In this document: in pieces, positions 1 through 8,246 of the stretch
Layout: each line of letters starts with the position of its first letter
How positions within the stretch are numbered: the first letter of the stretch is position 1
Assembly (NCBI GenBank): GCA_026398255.1
Contig: JAPLTG010000011.1
Span: forward strand, 26,125 to 90,124
DNA: 64,000 nt
Direction of reading: 5' to 3'
Source: Verrucomicrobiota bacterium
Lineage (GTDB): Bacteria; Verrucomicrobiota; Verrucomicrobiia; Chthoniobacterales; Terrimicrobiaceae
Notes under the pieces: model-generated
Told to the model about the DNA's origin: nothing
Database searches by the model: none
The model's input: the letters and a program-made list of their open reading frames with translations, nothing else
Position numbers and translations under genes: made by a program

Positions 1-194
1 TTTCCACCACCCGTAGGCAGGAGCGCGAAGGTGTCGCGGCCGCCCAGCGTGGTTTCGATGATCTCGCGCTGCATAGGACGGAACGCATCGTAGCCGAATA
101 CGGATTTGAGTTTTTGAGCAAGTGGGTCAGCAGTCGGCACGCGGGGAAATTCGGGGATTGCCTCCCGCGAATCGAGTGGAAAACTCGTCTCCAT
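1..194 (-). CDS. recQ: ATP-dependent DNA helicase RecQ, N-terminal fragment
   Basis: Partial gene running off the left edge. The visible N-terminus reads FGYDAFRPMQREIIETTLGG and then LLPTGGGK. This is the RecQ Q-motif region followed by Walker A, so the product should be a 3'-5' DNA helicase for recombinational repair. I drew the start at ATG 194, but that codon overlaps the divergent CDGSH start inside one CCATGG. A GTG at 140 gives an equally good N-terminus, 14 residues before the FGY motif, and leaves a short intergenic gap. Neither start has a clear Shine-Dalgarno sequence. The family call is firm and the start is not. Confidence 0.85.
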   Translation of the reverse strand, partial: METSFPLDSREAIPEFPRVPTADPLAQKLKSVFGYDAFRPMQREIIETTLGGRDTFALLPTGGG

Positions 195-435
195 GGAAAA
201 CACACCACACAGCGCCGCCAAAGCCCCCGCGAAAGTCACCCTCGAGGAAGGCAAGGACTACTGGTATTGCACCTGCGGACTCTCCGCAAACCAGCCCTTC
301 TGCGACGGCTCCCACAAAGGCAGCGGCTTCGCCCCACAAAAATTCACCGCAGAAAAATCCGGCGACGCCTGGCTCTGCCAGTGCAAGCAAACGAAAAACG
401 CCCCCTACTGCGACGGTTCGCACAAGGGGCTGTGA
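193..435 (+). CDS. Double CDGSH iron-sulfur domain protein
   Basis: This 80-residue protein has two CDGSH motifs of the C-x-C-x8-C-x3-H form: C26, C28, C37 and H41, then C62, C64, C73 and H77. Each motif binds a 2Fe-2S cluster through three cysteines and one histidine, as in mitoNEET-type proteins. Small bacterial two-motif versions are usually about 75-80 residues, so this looks complete. A role in Fe-S or redox handling is inferred from the family; the substrate is unknown. There is no signal peptide or membrane segment, so it is probably cytosolic. It is divergent from recQ and convergent with the aminotransferase gene. Confidence 0.85.
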   Translation: MENTPHSAAKAPAKVTLEEGKDYWYCTCGLSANQPFCDGSHKGSGFAPQKFTAEKSGDAWLCQCKQTKNAPYCDGSHKGL

Positions 436-453
436 GCGAGGTCAGCGCAGCAC

Positions 454-1533
454 TTACGCCAGCGTGTCGTCGAGGGCGGCGAGGAGTTCGGTGATCGTCT
501 CCTTCGTTTCGTCGCCCATGTTCGAGAGGCGGAAGGTTTTCCCCTTGAGCTTGCCGTAGCCACCGTCGATCGCGATGCGGTGTTTCTCGCGGAGGCGCTT
601 CACCCACTCGGCGAGGTCGATTTCGCGGTTGTTGGCGACGCAGGTGAGCGAGACGGAGCGGTAGCCCTCGGGGGCGAAAAACTCGAAGCCGCGAGCTTTC
701 ACCCAGTCGTGAACCATGGCGTTCAGCGCGGCGTGGCGGGCATGGCGGGCTTCGACGCCCTCGGTGAAGATGTCCTCGAGCTTCGACTCGAGCGCGTAGA
801 TGAGCGAGATGCACGGCGTGCTGGGCGTCATGTCCTGCTCTTGGTTTTTGGCGAATTCCACGAAGTCGAAATAGTAGCCGCGGTCGCCCATCGTCTTGGC
901 GCGTTCCATGGCGCGCTCGGAGACGGCAAAAAGCGCGAGGCCCGGAGGCAGCGCGAGGGCCTTCTGGCTGCCGGTGAGGAGGACATCGATTCCGAGTTCA
1001 TCCATCGAGATCGGCATGGTGGAAAAGGATGAGACGCTATCCACGATGAACATTACCTCGGGGAATTCGCGCACGACGGCGGCGATTTCCTTGAGCGGGT
1101 TGAGCACGCCGCAGGAGGTTTCGTTGTGAATGAGCGTGATGGCATCGAACCCGCCTTGGGCGAGCTTTTCGCGAACGAGCTCCGGTGTGATCGGACTGCC
1201 CCACTCGACCTGCAAGGCCTCGGCCTGCTTGCCGCAGCGCTTCGAAACATCAAGCCACTTGTCGGAAAAAGCGCCGCACATGCAGTTCAGGACTTTTTTC
1301 GAAACAAGATTGCGGATCGCGCCCTCCATCACGCCCCAGGCGGAGGAGGTGGAGAGAAAGACGGGGCGGGTGGTGCCGAAAAGCGTCTGCAGGCGGGGTT
1401 GGATGCCGCCGTAGAGTTTTTTAAAGTCGCCGCTGCGGTGGCCGATCATCGGACGGCACATCGCACGGTAGGTTTTTTCGGAGACCTCGATCGGGCCGGG
1501 AATGAAAAGCTTGGTGTGGTTGCGTTGTGACAT
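454..1533 (-). CDS. Class V PLP-dependent aminotransferase
   Basis: A 359-residue fold-type I enzyme of the alanine-glyoxylate/serine-pyruvate aminotransferase group. The N-terminus reads KLFIPGPIEVSEKTYRAM, the usual glyoxylate-aminotransferase opening. FIVDSVSS carries the PLP-ring Asp (D165), and GSQKALALPPG holds the Schiff-base Lys (K191). Substrate cannot be read from sequence: alanine-glyoxylate, serine-pyruvate or phosphoserine-type activity are all possible. The start was set at ATG 1533, where homology begins; the upstream in-frame extension is low complexity and lies in the spacer before holA. It is transcribed divergently from holA with about 95 bp between them. Confidence 0.85.
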   Translation of the reverse strand: MSQRNHTKLFIPGPIEVSEKTYRAMCRPMIGHRSGDFKKLYGGIQPRLQTLFGTTRPVFLSTSSAWGVMEGAIRNLVSKKVLNCMCGAFSDKWLDVSKRCGKQAEALQVEWGSPITPELVREKLAQGGFDAITLIHNETSCGVLNPLKEIAAVVREFPEVMFIVDSVSSFSTMPISMDELGIDVLLTGSQKALALPPGLALFAVSERAMERAKTMGDRGYYFDFVEFAKNQEQDMTPSTPCISLIYALESKLEDIFTEGVEARHARHAALNAMVHDWVKARGFEFFAPEGYRSVSLTCVANNREIDLAEWVKRLREKHRIAIDGGYGKLKGKTFRLSNMGDETKETITELLAALDDTLA

Positions 1534-1628
1534 GGTTGAGCAGACTACAAAAACCCTCGCCCGCGCCACGAAGAAATTTTGCAATCGTCCGGCGGGCGGG
1601 GCATGGTTCGCCCCGAATTCCAACCGCC

Positions 1629-2741
1629 GTGCCCGCCAAAAAAACCACATCGCCCATCCATTTCGTCAGCGGATCGGACGAGGCGGCCGTCAAAAAAACA
1701 GCCTCCGAACTCGCTGCTAAGCTCGCGCCCGGAGCCGATGCGTTTGGTTTGGAAACGATCGATGGCGCGGTGGAAACGGTCGATCCCTCGATCTCCCGCA
1801 TCCGCGAAACAACGCAGGCCCTCTCCACACTCCCCTTCCTCGGCGGCACAAAACTTGTGTGGTTGAAAAGCGCCTCATTCCTCGCCGACACCGTTGCGGG
1901 GCGTTCCGAAGCTGTCATAGAAGAACTCGAACACCTCTGCGACCTCGTGGAGGGCGGATTGCCGGACGGCGTGACTTTTTTGATGAGCGCCCCGGCAGCC
2001 GACAAACGCCGCAGCGCCTACAAACGACTCACGAAGGCCGGCAACACCTTGATGTGCGATAAGCCCTCGCTCGGCTTCGGCGCCGGCGAGGAGGAAGTGG
2101 TTACTTGGACCGCCCAGCAACTCCGCTCGCGAGGGATCAAAATTTCTCACGACGCCGTGGAAATGCTCGCCGCCCGGATCGGTCTGGAGACCGTCCAACT
2201 CCACTCCGAACTCGACAAGCTGGAGGTCTCCCTTGGCACCGGTCACGAGATCACAGCCGAGGACATCCGCGAGTTGGTTCCCGCCACGCGAGAGAGCGGT
2301 ATTTTCGATCTCGGCAATGCCATCTCCGCCCGAAACCTCCCGCTGGCCCTGGAAACGCTCGAGCATCTTTTCCACCAAGGCGAAAAAGGCGTCGGCATAC
2401 TGCTCGCCTCGATCGTCCCCACGACGCGAAATCTGCTCTTGGCTAAAAGCCTTCTCGTGCGCCACAAACTCCACCCACCAGCAGAGGCTCAATTTTTCGC
2501 CCGTGACTTGAATCGCCTTCCAGCCCACGAGACCAATCACCTGCCCCGCAAAAAAGACGGCACGCTCAATACCTACGGGCTCGGCCTCGCCGCCAAACAC
2601 TCGGTCCACTACACGCTCGAGGAACTCCTACACGGCTTCCAAGGCTGCGCCGAGGCGAACCAAAAACTCGTTACCAGCCAAGGCTCCGAAAGCGTGGTGC
2701 TCACCCGCCTCCTCGTAGGCCTCATGCAGCGGGTTGCGTAG
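1629..2741 (+). CDS. holA: DNA polymerase III delta subunit
   Basis: A 370-residue protein matching the clamp-loader delta subunit, which opens the beta sliding clamp. The N-terminal part (IHFVSGSDEA, then LSTLPFLGGTKLVWL) and the C-terminal part (ARNLPLALETLEHLF, then LLASIVPTTRNLLLAKSLL) follow the HolA pattern. Like other delta subunits it lacks a usable Walker A. A GTG at 1629 is the best start, because the HolA homology begins a few codons later and the upstream in-frame sequence is the divergent promoter region. It ends six bases before the convergent four-helix-bundle gene. Confidence 0.85.
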   Translation: MPAKKTTSPIHFVSGSDEAAVKKTASELAAKLAPGADAFGLETIDGAVETVDPSISRIRETTQALSTLPFLGGTKLVWLKSASFLADTVAGRSEAVIEELEHLCDLVEGGLPDGVTFLMSAPAADKRRSAYKRLTKAGNTLMCDKPSLGFGAGEEEVVTWTAQQLRSRGIKISHDAVEMLAARIGLETVQLHSELDKLEVSLGTGHEITAEDIRELVPATRESGIFDLGNAISARNLPLALETLEHLFHQGEKGVGILLASIVPTTRNLLLAKSLLVRHKLHPPAEAQFFARDLNRLPAHETNHLPRKKDGTLNTYGLGLAAKHSVHYTLEELLHGFQGCAEANQKLVTSQGSESVVLTRLLVGLMQRVA

Positions 2742-2747
2742 GCGCGC

Positions 2748-3380
2748 TTACCGGTTTCGCGCCGCAAGTCGGGCGCGAGTCATGCGTTCGCGCAAGCCTC
2801 CTTCTTTCAAAAAATCCTGTTCGAGCCGGCGGAGTTGCTGGTCGAGCAGATAGTTGGTGAGCTTGATCAAGCCGATCATCACATTGGCAGCGATCGCCGG
2901 ATCGGAATGCTCGATGCCCTTTTGGAAGGTCTCGTAGGAGGGGTTGGGTTGGCGGTTGAGTTCGCGGAGGCGGCGCGTGTGGGGATGCTCCTTGGGCCAT
3001 TCGGCGATTCCGCGCACACGCAGGAAATCGCGATAGTCCTCCAGCAATTCCTCGAGACTGGCCCGGGCGACATTGGTGAGTTTGATTTCGGTTTCCTTGG
3101 AAGTGCCGCTCGCCTGGCTGCCCTCGAGTATGTTCTGCTTGCCCGAGCGGGCGGCCTGCACCATTTGGTCGTGGGTGCGTGACCTTTTGTCGATAAACCG
3201 GTCGCAAAATTTCACAGTGCCATCGTAGACAATTCGGGCTTTCTGAAAGGAGTGGAGTTGCTCATAGCCCCCGTGTGGCGGGATGAAGCCTTTGGGCGAG
3301 GACGAAAGGGACTCAGGGGACGAAAGTTGTTTTTCGTCCCTGAAAGTCCCTTCTGTCCCTTGAGGCTTACGCTCAGCCAT
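2748..3380 (-). CDS. Four-helix-bundle suffix domain protein (23S rRNA intervening-sequence protein family)
   Basis: A 210-residue protein with the RFIDKRSRTHDQMVQAARSG motif of the four-helix-bundle family related to 23S rRNA intervening-sequence proteins. The C-terminal extension (residues ~125-205) is the so-called suffix region. The first ~30 residues come from a repetitive GGGAC-type tract at 3300-3365 and look unstructured. Many Verrucomicrobiota and Lentisphaerota carry several stand-alone copies unlinked to rRNA; the function is unknown. It is convergent with holA and ten bases downstream of the codirectional secreted-protein gene. Confidence 0.75.
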   Translation of the reverse strand: MAERKPQGTEGTFRDEKQLSSPESLSSSPKGFIPPHGGYEQLHSFQKARIVYDGTVKFCDRFIDKRSRTHDQMVQAARSGKQNILEGSQASGTSKETEIKLTNVARASLEELLEDYRDFLRVRGIAEWPKEHPHTRRLRELNRQPNPSYETFQKGIEHSDPAIAANVMIGLIKLTNYLLDQQLRRLEQDFLKEGGLRERMTRARLAARNR

Positions 3381-3390
3381 AACCCCTCCC

Positions 3391-4083
3391 CTAACTCGAG
3401 GGAGTCGGGCTCGGTGTCGGAGTCGGGCCGGGGATGCCGCGATCGGAGAGGTATTTTTCGAGAAAATCGACCGCCCCGGAGGCGTCGAGGGATTGGTTGT
3501 TCACTTCCTTGGTAAGTCCTTTGTTGAATTCCGCCTTCGCCTTACTGAAGCCTGCATAGCCATACTCAAAACCGGTTGTCGTGCCGTTGGTCGTTGTGGC
3601 TTCAACTTCTGGGCCGGAGGCGAGCAAATAGCCGCGCATTTTATCGGAATACTCGGAGCGAAAGCCGCCGCCCACTTTGCTACTGTTATCGATGGGTCCG
3701 ATAACCTGCAGGGCCGCATTATCGGTGGTGGCAGTGGTCCCAGATGTGGTTCCAAAAAGGACTACATTCCGACGGTCGGCGTAATCCAAAATCTCGCTGT
3801 AGCTGCCAGAAACAAAATCTGCTGCCTGATAAAAATTGAAGGTGTTCGGGTCGGTGAGCACGACGATCAAGGAAAAGGTGGCTGTCTCGGGATCGACGAC
3901 GAGGAAACCATCCTTGAAAAAGGTATAGTTCACGCTGCGCCCGGTTTTCTCCAATTCGAGGTCGTAAATCAAAACGGGCGACGGCGTGGGGCTCGGGGTT
4001 GGCGTGGCGGTCTGGGAAAAAGCGACGAGAGGGAGGAGGAAAACGAGGGCTGCGAAAAGTGGAAATGGCGAGCGGGGTTTCAT
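3391..4083 (-). CDS. Secreted protein of unknown function with Thr-Pro-Ser linkers
   Basis: A 230-residue protein I do not recognise. Residues 1-23 are a Sec signal peptide with a likely AFS-QTA cleavage site. A TPTPSPTPSP linker follows, and a similar PGPTPTPSPTPSS tail ends the protein. The central ~180 residues are rich in Thr, Ser, Gly and aromatic residues and contain no known catalytic motif. Low-complexity PT/PS linkers are common in exported proteins of this lineage. It lies downstream of the exonuclease gene with a 53-bp gap and may be its own unit. Confidence 0.6.
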   Translation of the reverse strand: MKPRSPFPLFAALVFLLPLVAFSQTATPTPSPTPSPVLIYDLELEKTGRSVNYTFFKDGFLVVDPETATFSLIVVLTDPNTFNFYQAADFVSGSYSEILDYADRRNVVLFGTTSGTTATTDNAALQVIGPIDNSSKVGGGFRSEYSDKMRGYLLASGPEVEATTTNGTTTGFEYGYAGFSKAKAEFNKGLTKEVNNQSLDASGAVDFLEKYLSDRGIPGPTPTPSPTPSS

Positions 4084-4136
4084 ATGAAAATTTTTAATCC
4101 GCTAAAATGCAGCGGTCAATCAGCGGAAACCCTGCC

Positions 4137-5057
4137 TCAAAAAAGCTCCCCTTGGACTCGGGCAGGCTCTGAGTCTTTTTTGGAAACGCCGGCTTCGTCC
4201 TCGATTTCCTTAAGCAGGGATTTGAATTCGCAGTCGCGAATGGCGGCGATCAATTCGGGATAGCGGGGGTGTATTTCGAGCGAGGGCCACGGCGCGGGGA
4301 GGTCCAAGTGGTCGTCGAGGCGGACCATCTCTCGGTTGGCGAGGATGAGGTCGCGGTGGGTGGTGATTTTCTCGCGGAGCTTGGGATTCGGGATGGCGTC
4401 GGGGTTGGCGAGGATTTGGGTTATTCCTCCATGGGCATTGATGAGTCCTGCGGCGGTTTTTTCTCCGATGCCGGGAACTCCTGGGATGTTGTCCGAACTG
4501 TCGCCAGTGAGTGCCAAAACATCGGCGATGTGCGTGGGATCGACGCCCCACTTTCCACGCACGGCTTCGATCCCGAGGAGCGCGAACCCACCTTCCTTGA
4601 TGTCATTTTTTACCGTTGAATAGATCGAAATCCCCTCGCCTACGATTTGCAGGATGTCCTTGTCGTTCGTCGCGATCACGACCTCGGCGCCCTCGCGGCG
4701 GGCTTGAACGGCATAGGCGGCAATGAGGTCATCAGCCTCGGTGTTTTGGATTTCCAGGCAGGTCACGCCGAGAAGCGGGGTGTTTTTCTGGAGCCAATCC
4801 TCCTGCGGGCGGAGGTCGTTGGGCATTTCGGTGCGGTTTTGTTTGTAGGCGGGCTGGAGTTCCGTGCGGCGCGCCGGAAGACCGCAGTCCCAGATGACAG
4901 CGGCGCGGTCGGGCTTCACATCGGCGAGCATTTTCCGGAGGGCTTTGAGGAATCCGTAGATGGCGTTCGTTGGTTCGCCTCGAGAGTTTTTTAGGCCTCG
5001 GATCGCGAAGAAGGACCGGTAGAGATAATAGTGACCGTCGACGAGGAGGAGTCTCAT
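4137..5057 (-). CDS. Stand-alone 5'-3' exonuclease (PolA N-terminal domain type)
   Basis: A 306-residue protein equivalent to the 5'-3' exonuclease/flap endonuclease domain of DNA polymerase I without the polymerase. It opens with RLLLVDGHYYLYRSFFAI and carries acidic metal-binding clusters (NTEADDLIAAYA, ATNDKDILQIV, TGDSSDNIPGVPGIGEKTA). The last includes the helix-hairpin-helix that contacts DNA. It should remove RNA primers or flaps. The start at ATG 5057 overlaps the stop of the upstream membrane-protein gene by four bases, indicating translational coupling. Confidence 0.85.
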   Translation of the reverse strand: MRLLLVDGHYYLYRSFFAIRGLKNSRGEPTNAIYGFLKALRKMLADVKPDRAAVIWDCGLPARRTELQPAYKQNRTEMPNDLRPQEDWLQKNTPLLGVTCLEIQNTEADDLIAAYAVQARREGAEVVIATNDKDILQIVGEGISIYSTVKNDIKEGGFALLGIEAVRGKWGVDPTHIADVLALTGDSSDNIPGVPGIGEKTAAGLINAHGGITQILANPDAIPNPKLREKITTHRDLILANREMVRLDDHLDLPAPWPSLEIHPRYPELIAAIRDCEFKSLLKEIEDEAGVSKKDSEPARVQGELF

Positions 5058-5689
5058 GGGGCTTTGGATTTTTGAATGACCAAGGCGCAATCGGCTTGGG
5101 CGGCGATCGCTTGAATACGGGCGAGGAATTCGCGATCGGCTTCGGCAAGGAGACCCTCCTCGAGAATGAGCTTTCGAGCAGCGAGTCGGAGTTGGCGAAG
5201 GACGCGGGCCTGGGTGCGATCTGGAAGGTTTTCCCAAGAAGTCTTGGAGGAATCCACGATGGGCGAGCCGATCAATTGGAGGTCGAGAATTTTGTTGGCC
5301 GGGATTCGGGCATCCACTTGGCGACCACCACGGCGAACATTCATCTCGAGGGTTTCCCGCCCGGCGATTCCGGCTCCGGCTCGAAATTCAGCGCTCACGA
5401 TTGGCTGACTCCCATCTTCGAGTGGCATATCGATAGGCAATTGGATGGCGGTTTTTCGGCGGGCCGTGACCAGATTTTCCACACGGGAGGTTTGGGAAAA
5501 CAGCACGCCGGCATTCGCGGAAATTCTCGGCGTGATTTCAAATTGCTCGGAAAAAATCTGCTGGAGCCGGTTGGCGGTTTTGACGGCCTCGTCCATCGGG
5601 CGGATGAAAAAAAACCAAGCACCCCAGCAAATCATTGCTGTCACCAGCGCCGCTCCACCAAAGACCGCCAAGAAAATCGCTCGTTGCAT
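5054..5689 (-). CDS. Membrane-anchored protein of unknown function
   Basis: A 211-residue protein with one N-terminal transmembrane segment (about residues 5-28) and a soluble, probably periplasmic region of ~180 residues. I see no recognised domain. The C-terminal half is helical and charged. It lies six bases downstream of the prenyl synthase gene and overlaps the exonuclease gene by four bases, so the three are very likely one operon. The partners suggest nothing specific about its role. Confidence 0.6.
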   Translation of the reverse strand: MQRAIFLAVFGGAALVTAMICWGAWFFFIRPMDEAVKTANRLQQIFSEQFEITPRISANAGVLFSQTSRVENLVTARRKTAIQLPIDMPLEDGSQPIVSAEFRAGAGIAGRETLEMNVRRGGRQVDARIPANKILDLQLIGSPIVDSSKTSWENLPDRTQARVLRQLRLAARKLILEEGLLAEADREFLARIQAIAAQADCALVIQKSKAP

Positions 5690-5695
5690 AGAAGG

Positions 5696-6577
5696 CTAGT
5701 TCTCGCGACCGAGAAGCTGGTCGGCGATGGCGTGAAGGAAGTCGGCTTTTTTACCAAACGGCTCAAGGGCCTTGCGGGCCGCCTTGGTGAGTCGAGCAGC
5801 CTCTCGGCGGGATTTCTCGATTCCAAAAACAGCCGGGTAGGTCGCCTTGCCGGCGGCGGCATCTTTGCCAGCACTTTTACCGAGCTGCTCGCTGGTTTGG
5901 GTGATGTCGAGAATGTCGTCAACGATCTGGAAGGCGAGGCCGAGGGATTCCCCGAATTTGCCGATCGCCTCGACCTTGGCCGTTTTGGCGTTGGCAGTCA
6001 TCGCCCCGAGTCGCAGGCTTGCAGCGACCATGGCGGCGGTTTTTCCTCGGTGGATAAAAACCAATTCCTCGGGCTTCGTCAGGCGGTTCTCGGCCTCCAT
6101 GTCGGCGACTTGTCCACCCACCAGAAACAAACTCCCCGCCGCCCGGGCGAGTTCGGCAACAAGATCTCCAGCGTCGTAGCGCTTGGTTTTATGAGTGCGG
6201 GCGAGAATTTCAAAGGCCACCGTCAACAACGCATCTCCGGCGAGAACAGCCACCGCTTCTCCAAAAACCTTGTGCGTCGTCAGACGCCCCCGGCGGAGGT
6301 CGTCGTCGTCCATGCAGGGCAGATCGTCGTGGATGAGCGAGTAGGTATGGACACACTCCACCGCGCAGGCCGCGGCCATTGCCTCCGAAATTTTCCCACC
6401 ACAAGCCTCCGCAGCGGCCAGGCAAAGAACCGGACGCAGCCGCTTGCCGCCGCCAAAAACCGCGTAGCGCATGGCGCGGTGCAAACTGGCCGGCTTGGTT
6501 TTTTCGGAAGGCAGCCAGCGGTCGAGCGCACGGTCCACTTGCTTGTGGAGCGAGGCGAGGCGGGTTTTCACAGTCAT
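5696..6577 (-). CDS. ispA: Polyprenyl synthetase (farnesyl/geranylgeranyl diphosphate synthase)
   Basis: A 293-residue trans-isoprenyl diphosphate synthase of the short-chain type. It has GGGKRLRPVL, the first Asp-rich motif DDLPCMDDDDLRRG, and the second Asp-rich motif FQIVDDILDIT. The two insertion residues in the first motif (DDxxxxD) are typical of bacterial IspA. It condenses IPP with allylic diphosphates to make C15-C20 chains for quinones, carotenoids or undecaprenyl precursors. ATG 6577 is chosen because the family N-terminus begins there. It is first in an operon with the membrane protein and the exonuclease. Product chain length is not certain. Confidence 0.85.
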   Translation of the reverse strand: MTVKTRLASLHKQVDRALDRWLPSEKTKPASLHRAMRYAVFGGGKRLRPVLCLAAAEACGGKISEAMAAACAVECVHTYSLIHDDLPCMDDDDLRRGRLTTHKVFGEAVAVLAGDALLTVAFEILARTHKTKRYDAGDLVAELARAAGSLFLVGGQVADMEAENRLTKPEELVFIHRGKTAAMVAASLRLGAMTANAKTAKVEAIGKFGESLGLAFQIVDDILDITQTSEQLGKSAGKDAAAGKATYPAVFGIEKSRREAARLTKAARKALEPFGKKADFLHAIADQLLGREN

Positions 6578-6685
6578 TGGCAAGACCGGCACAAATAATC
6601 GCGACCCCGCGACTGAACAATCCTCAACTCGGCACGCTTGATTGAAAACTTTTCGAACCGCCGCCGACAATTATAGTGCCGCGCC

Positions 6686-7273
6686 ATGCAGCCACTGAAG
6701 ATCGCCGTCCTCGGATCCGGAAAGGGATCAAATTTCCGAGCCATTCTGAATGCCGCGATGGCGGGCCAATTAAAAATCCAGCCCGTCCTCGCCATCTCCG
6801 ACCACCCGGAGGCCGGTCTCCTCTCGCTCGCTGAAAATCTCGGCGTCGCCACGCAAGTCGTCTCCGAACCGAAATTTCGCACTCGACTCTCCGAGGAAGT
6901 CGAGACGGGACTCGTCGAAGACATCCGCGCGAGCGGGGCCGAACTCATCGTCCTCGCTGGCTGGATGCGGTTGGTGAAATCCCCGATGCTCGAGGCATTC
7001 CCCCGCCGGATTATCAACATCCACCCCTCCCTGCTGCCGGCATTCCCCGGTCTGGAGGCTTGGAAACAAGCGCTCGCAGCGGGTGTCGAAAAAACCGGCT
7101 GCACCGTGCATTTCGTGGATGGCGGCATGGACACGGGTGAAATCATTTCTCAGTGCGAAGTCTCGATTCTGCCCGGCGACACGGCGGAAACCCTCCACGC
7201 CCGGATCCAGGATGCCGAGCACCGCCTTTTTCCAGAGGTCATCTCCCGCTTCGCCCGCCGCGAGATTTTGTAG
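6686..7273 (+). CDS. purN: Phosphoribosylglycinamide formyltransferase
   Basis: A 195-residue GAR transformylase, the third step of purine synthesis, using 10-formyl-THF. The N-terminal LGSGKGSNFRAI binds the phosphate of GAR. INIHPSLLPAFPG carries the catalytic Asn and His, and VDGGMDTGEII carries the catalytic Asp. The length is normal for PurN (about 190-215 residues). It is divergent from ispA across a ~108-bp spacer that must hold both promoters, and is followed by two SAM-FGE-like genes in the same direction. Confidence 0.9.
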   Translation: MQPLKIAVLGSGKGSNFRAILNAAMAGQLKIQPVLAISDHPEAGLLSLAENLGVATQVVSEPKFRTRLSEEVETGLVEDIRASGAELIVLAGWMRLVKSPMLEAFPRRIINIHPSLLPAFPGLEAWKQALAAGVEKTGCTVHFVDGGMDTGEIISQCEVSILPGDTAETLHARIQDAEHRLFPEVISRFARREIL

Positions 7274-7330
7274 TCTCACAGGGGTCATCACCCCTCTTTC
7301 CTCGGCCCAGCGCCCCATCATTTTGGGGTC

Positions 7331-8233
7331 ATGGAAAATGAACTGAAAGCCATCCTGGAAGCCGAGCACCTCGAGCACCTCACTCCGAAATTCGAGGAAC
7401 AGGGCGTCACTGATGCCATCCTCGACCAACTCGAAGACAGCGATCTCCGCGAACTCGGCGTCGAAAAACTCGGCGAGCGCAAGCGCCTGCTCAGCGCCTT
7501 CTCGCAAAACCGCGACATTCCGCTCGCGGGAACCGTGATGATTTCCGTGGGGGACGGAGTGATGCCGGCCGATTCGGAGCTCAGCGGCTTGCGCGTTGAG
7601 GATTTCGAGATCGGCAAATATCCAGTCATGCAGGAGGAGTGGGAGTGGGTGAGGATTTGGGCGCTGGCGAAAGGCTATGAACTCGAGACCGGCTACGGCA
7701 CCGGAAGTTCCCATCCAGTCACGCATGTGAGCTGGTATGACGCCGTGAAGTGGTGCAACGCCAAGAGCGAGCACGAACTCCTCGAGCCCGTCTATTACAT
7801 GGAGGGGAAAATATTTCGCAACGGCGAGTTCGGCGCCGACGGCTCGCGCCTCATCTCGTGGCACAAAAAGGCGAGAGGTTACCGACTGCCCACCGAGGCC
7901 GAATGGGAGTGGGCCGCGCGCGGCGGTCCGCTCAGCAACGGCCACAACTTCAGCGGCAGCGACAAGCCGGAGGAGGTCGGCTGGTATGAAAAAAACTCCA
8001 ACGGCGGCGTGAAGCCAGTCGGTCTGAAAAACGCCAACGAGCTCGGTCTCCACGACATGAGCGGCAATGTGTGGGAATGGTGCTGGGACATGGATCAAAG
8101 TGGCTCCGCGCACCGCATCCGCGGCGGAAGTTGGAACCACCACGCCAACCACGGCACCGTGCGCTACCGCATCAGCCGCAGCCCGGAGACCCGCTACGGC
8201 GTCATCGGTTTCCGCCTCGCACGCAACCAGTGA
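7331..8233 (+). CDS. SAM domain plus formylglycine-generating-enzyme-like protein (copy 1)
   Basis: A 300-residue two-domain protein. Residues ~1-60 look like a sterile alpha motif (LEHLTPKFEEQGVTDAI, then LGVEKLGERKRLLSAF). Residues ~65-300 are an FGE-sulfatase fold: VSWYDAVKWCNAKSE, YRLPTEAEWEWAARGG, LHDMSGNVWEWCWD, RGGSWNHHANHG and IGFRLAR. The two catalytic cysteines of true FGE, expected after RGGS, are His and Gly here, so sulfatase activation is unlikely. Similar folds without those cysteines act as binding or oxidase domains. There is no signal peptide. A diverged copy follows 13 bp downstream. Confidence 0.8.
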   Translation: MENELKAILEAEHLEHLTPKFEEQGVTDAILDQLEDSDLRELGVEKLGERKRLLSAFSQNRDIPLAGTVMISVGDGVMPADSELSGLRVEDFEIGKYPVMQEEWEWVRIWALAKGYELETGYGTGSSHPVTHVSWYDAVKWCNAKSEHELLEPVYYMEGKIFRNGEFGADGSRLISWHKKARGYRLPTEAEWEWAARGGPLSNGHNFSGSDKPEEVGWYEKNSNGGVKPVGLKNANELGLHDMSGNVWEWCWDMDQSGSAHRIRGGSWNHHANHGTVRYRISRSPETRYGVIGFRLARNQ

Positions 8234-8246
8234 TTTTTTTACGACG

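Noticed and set aside
4970..6598. A 542-codon open frame on the plus strand
   Set aside because: It lies antisense to ispA, the membrane protein and the exonuclease, which have clear motifs; its translation is low complexity and matches nothing.
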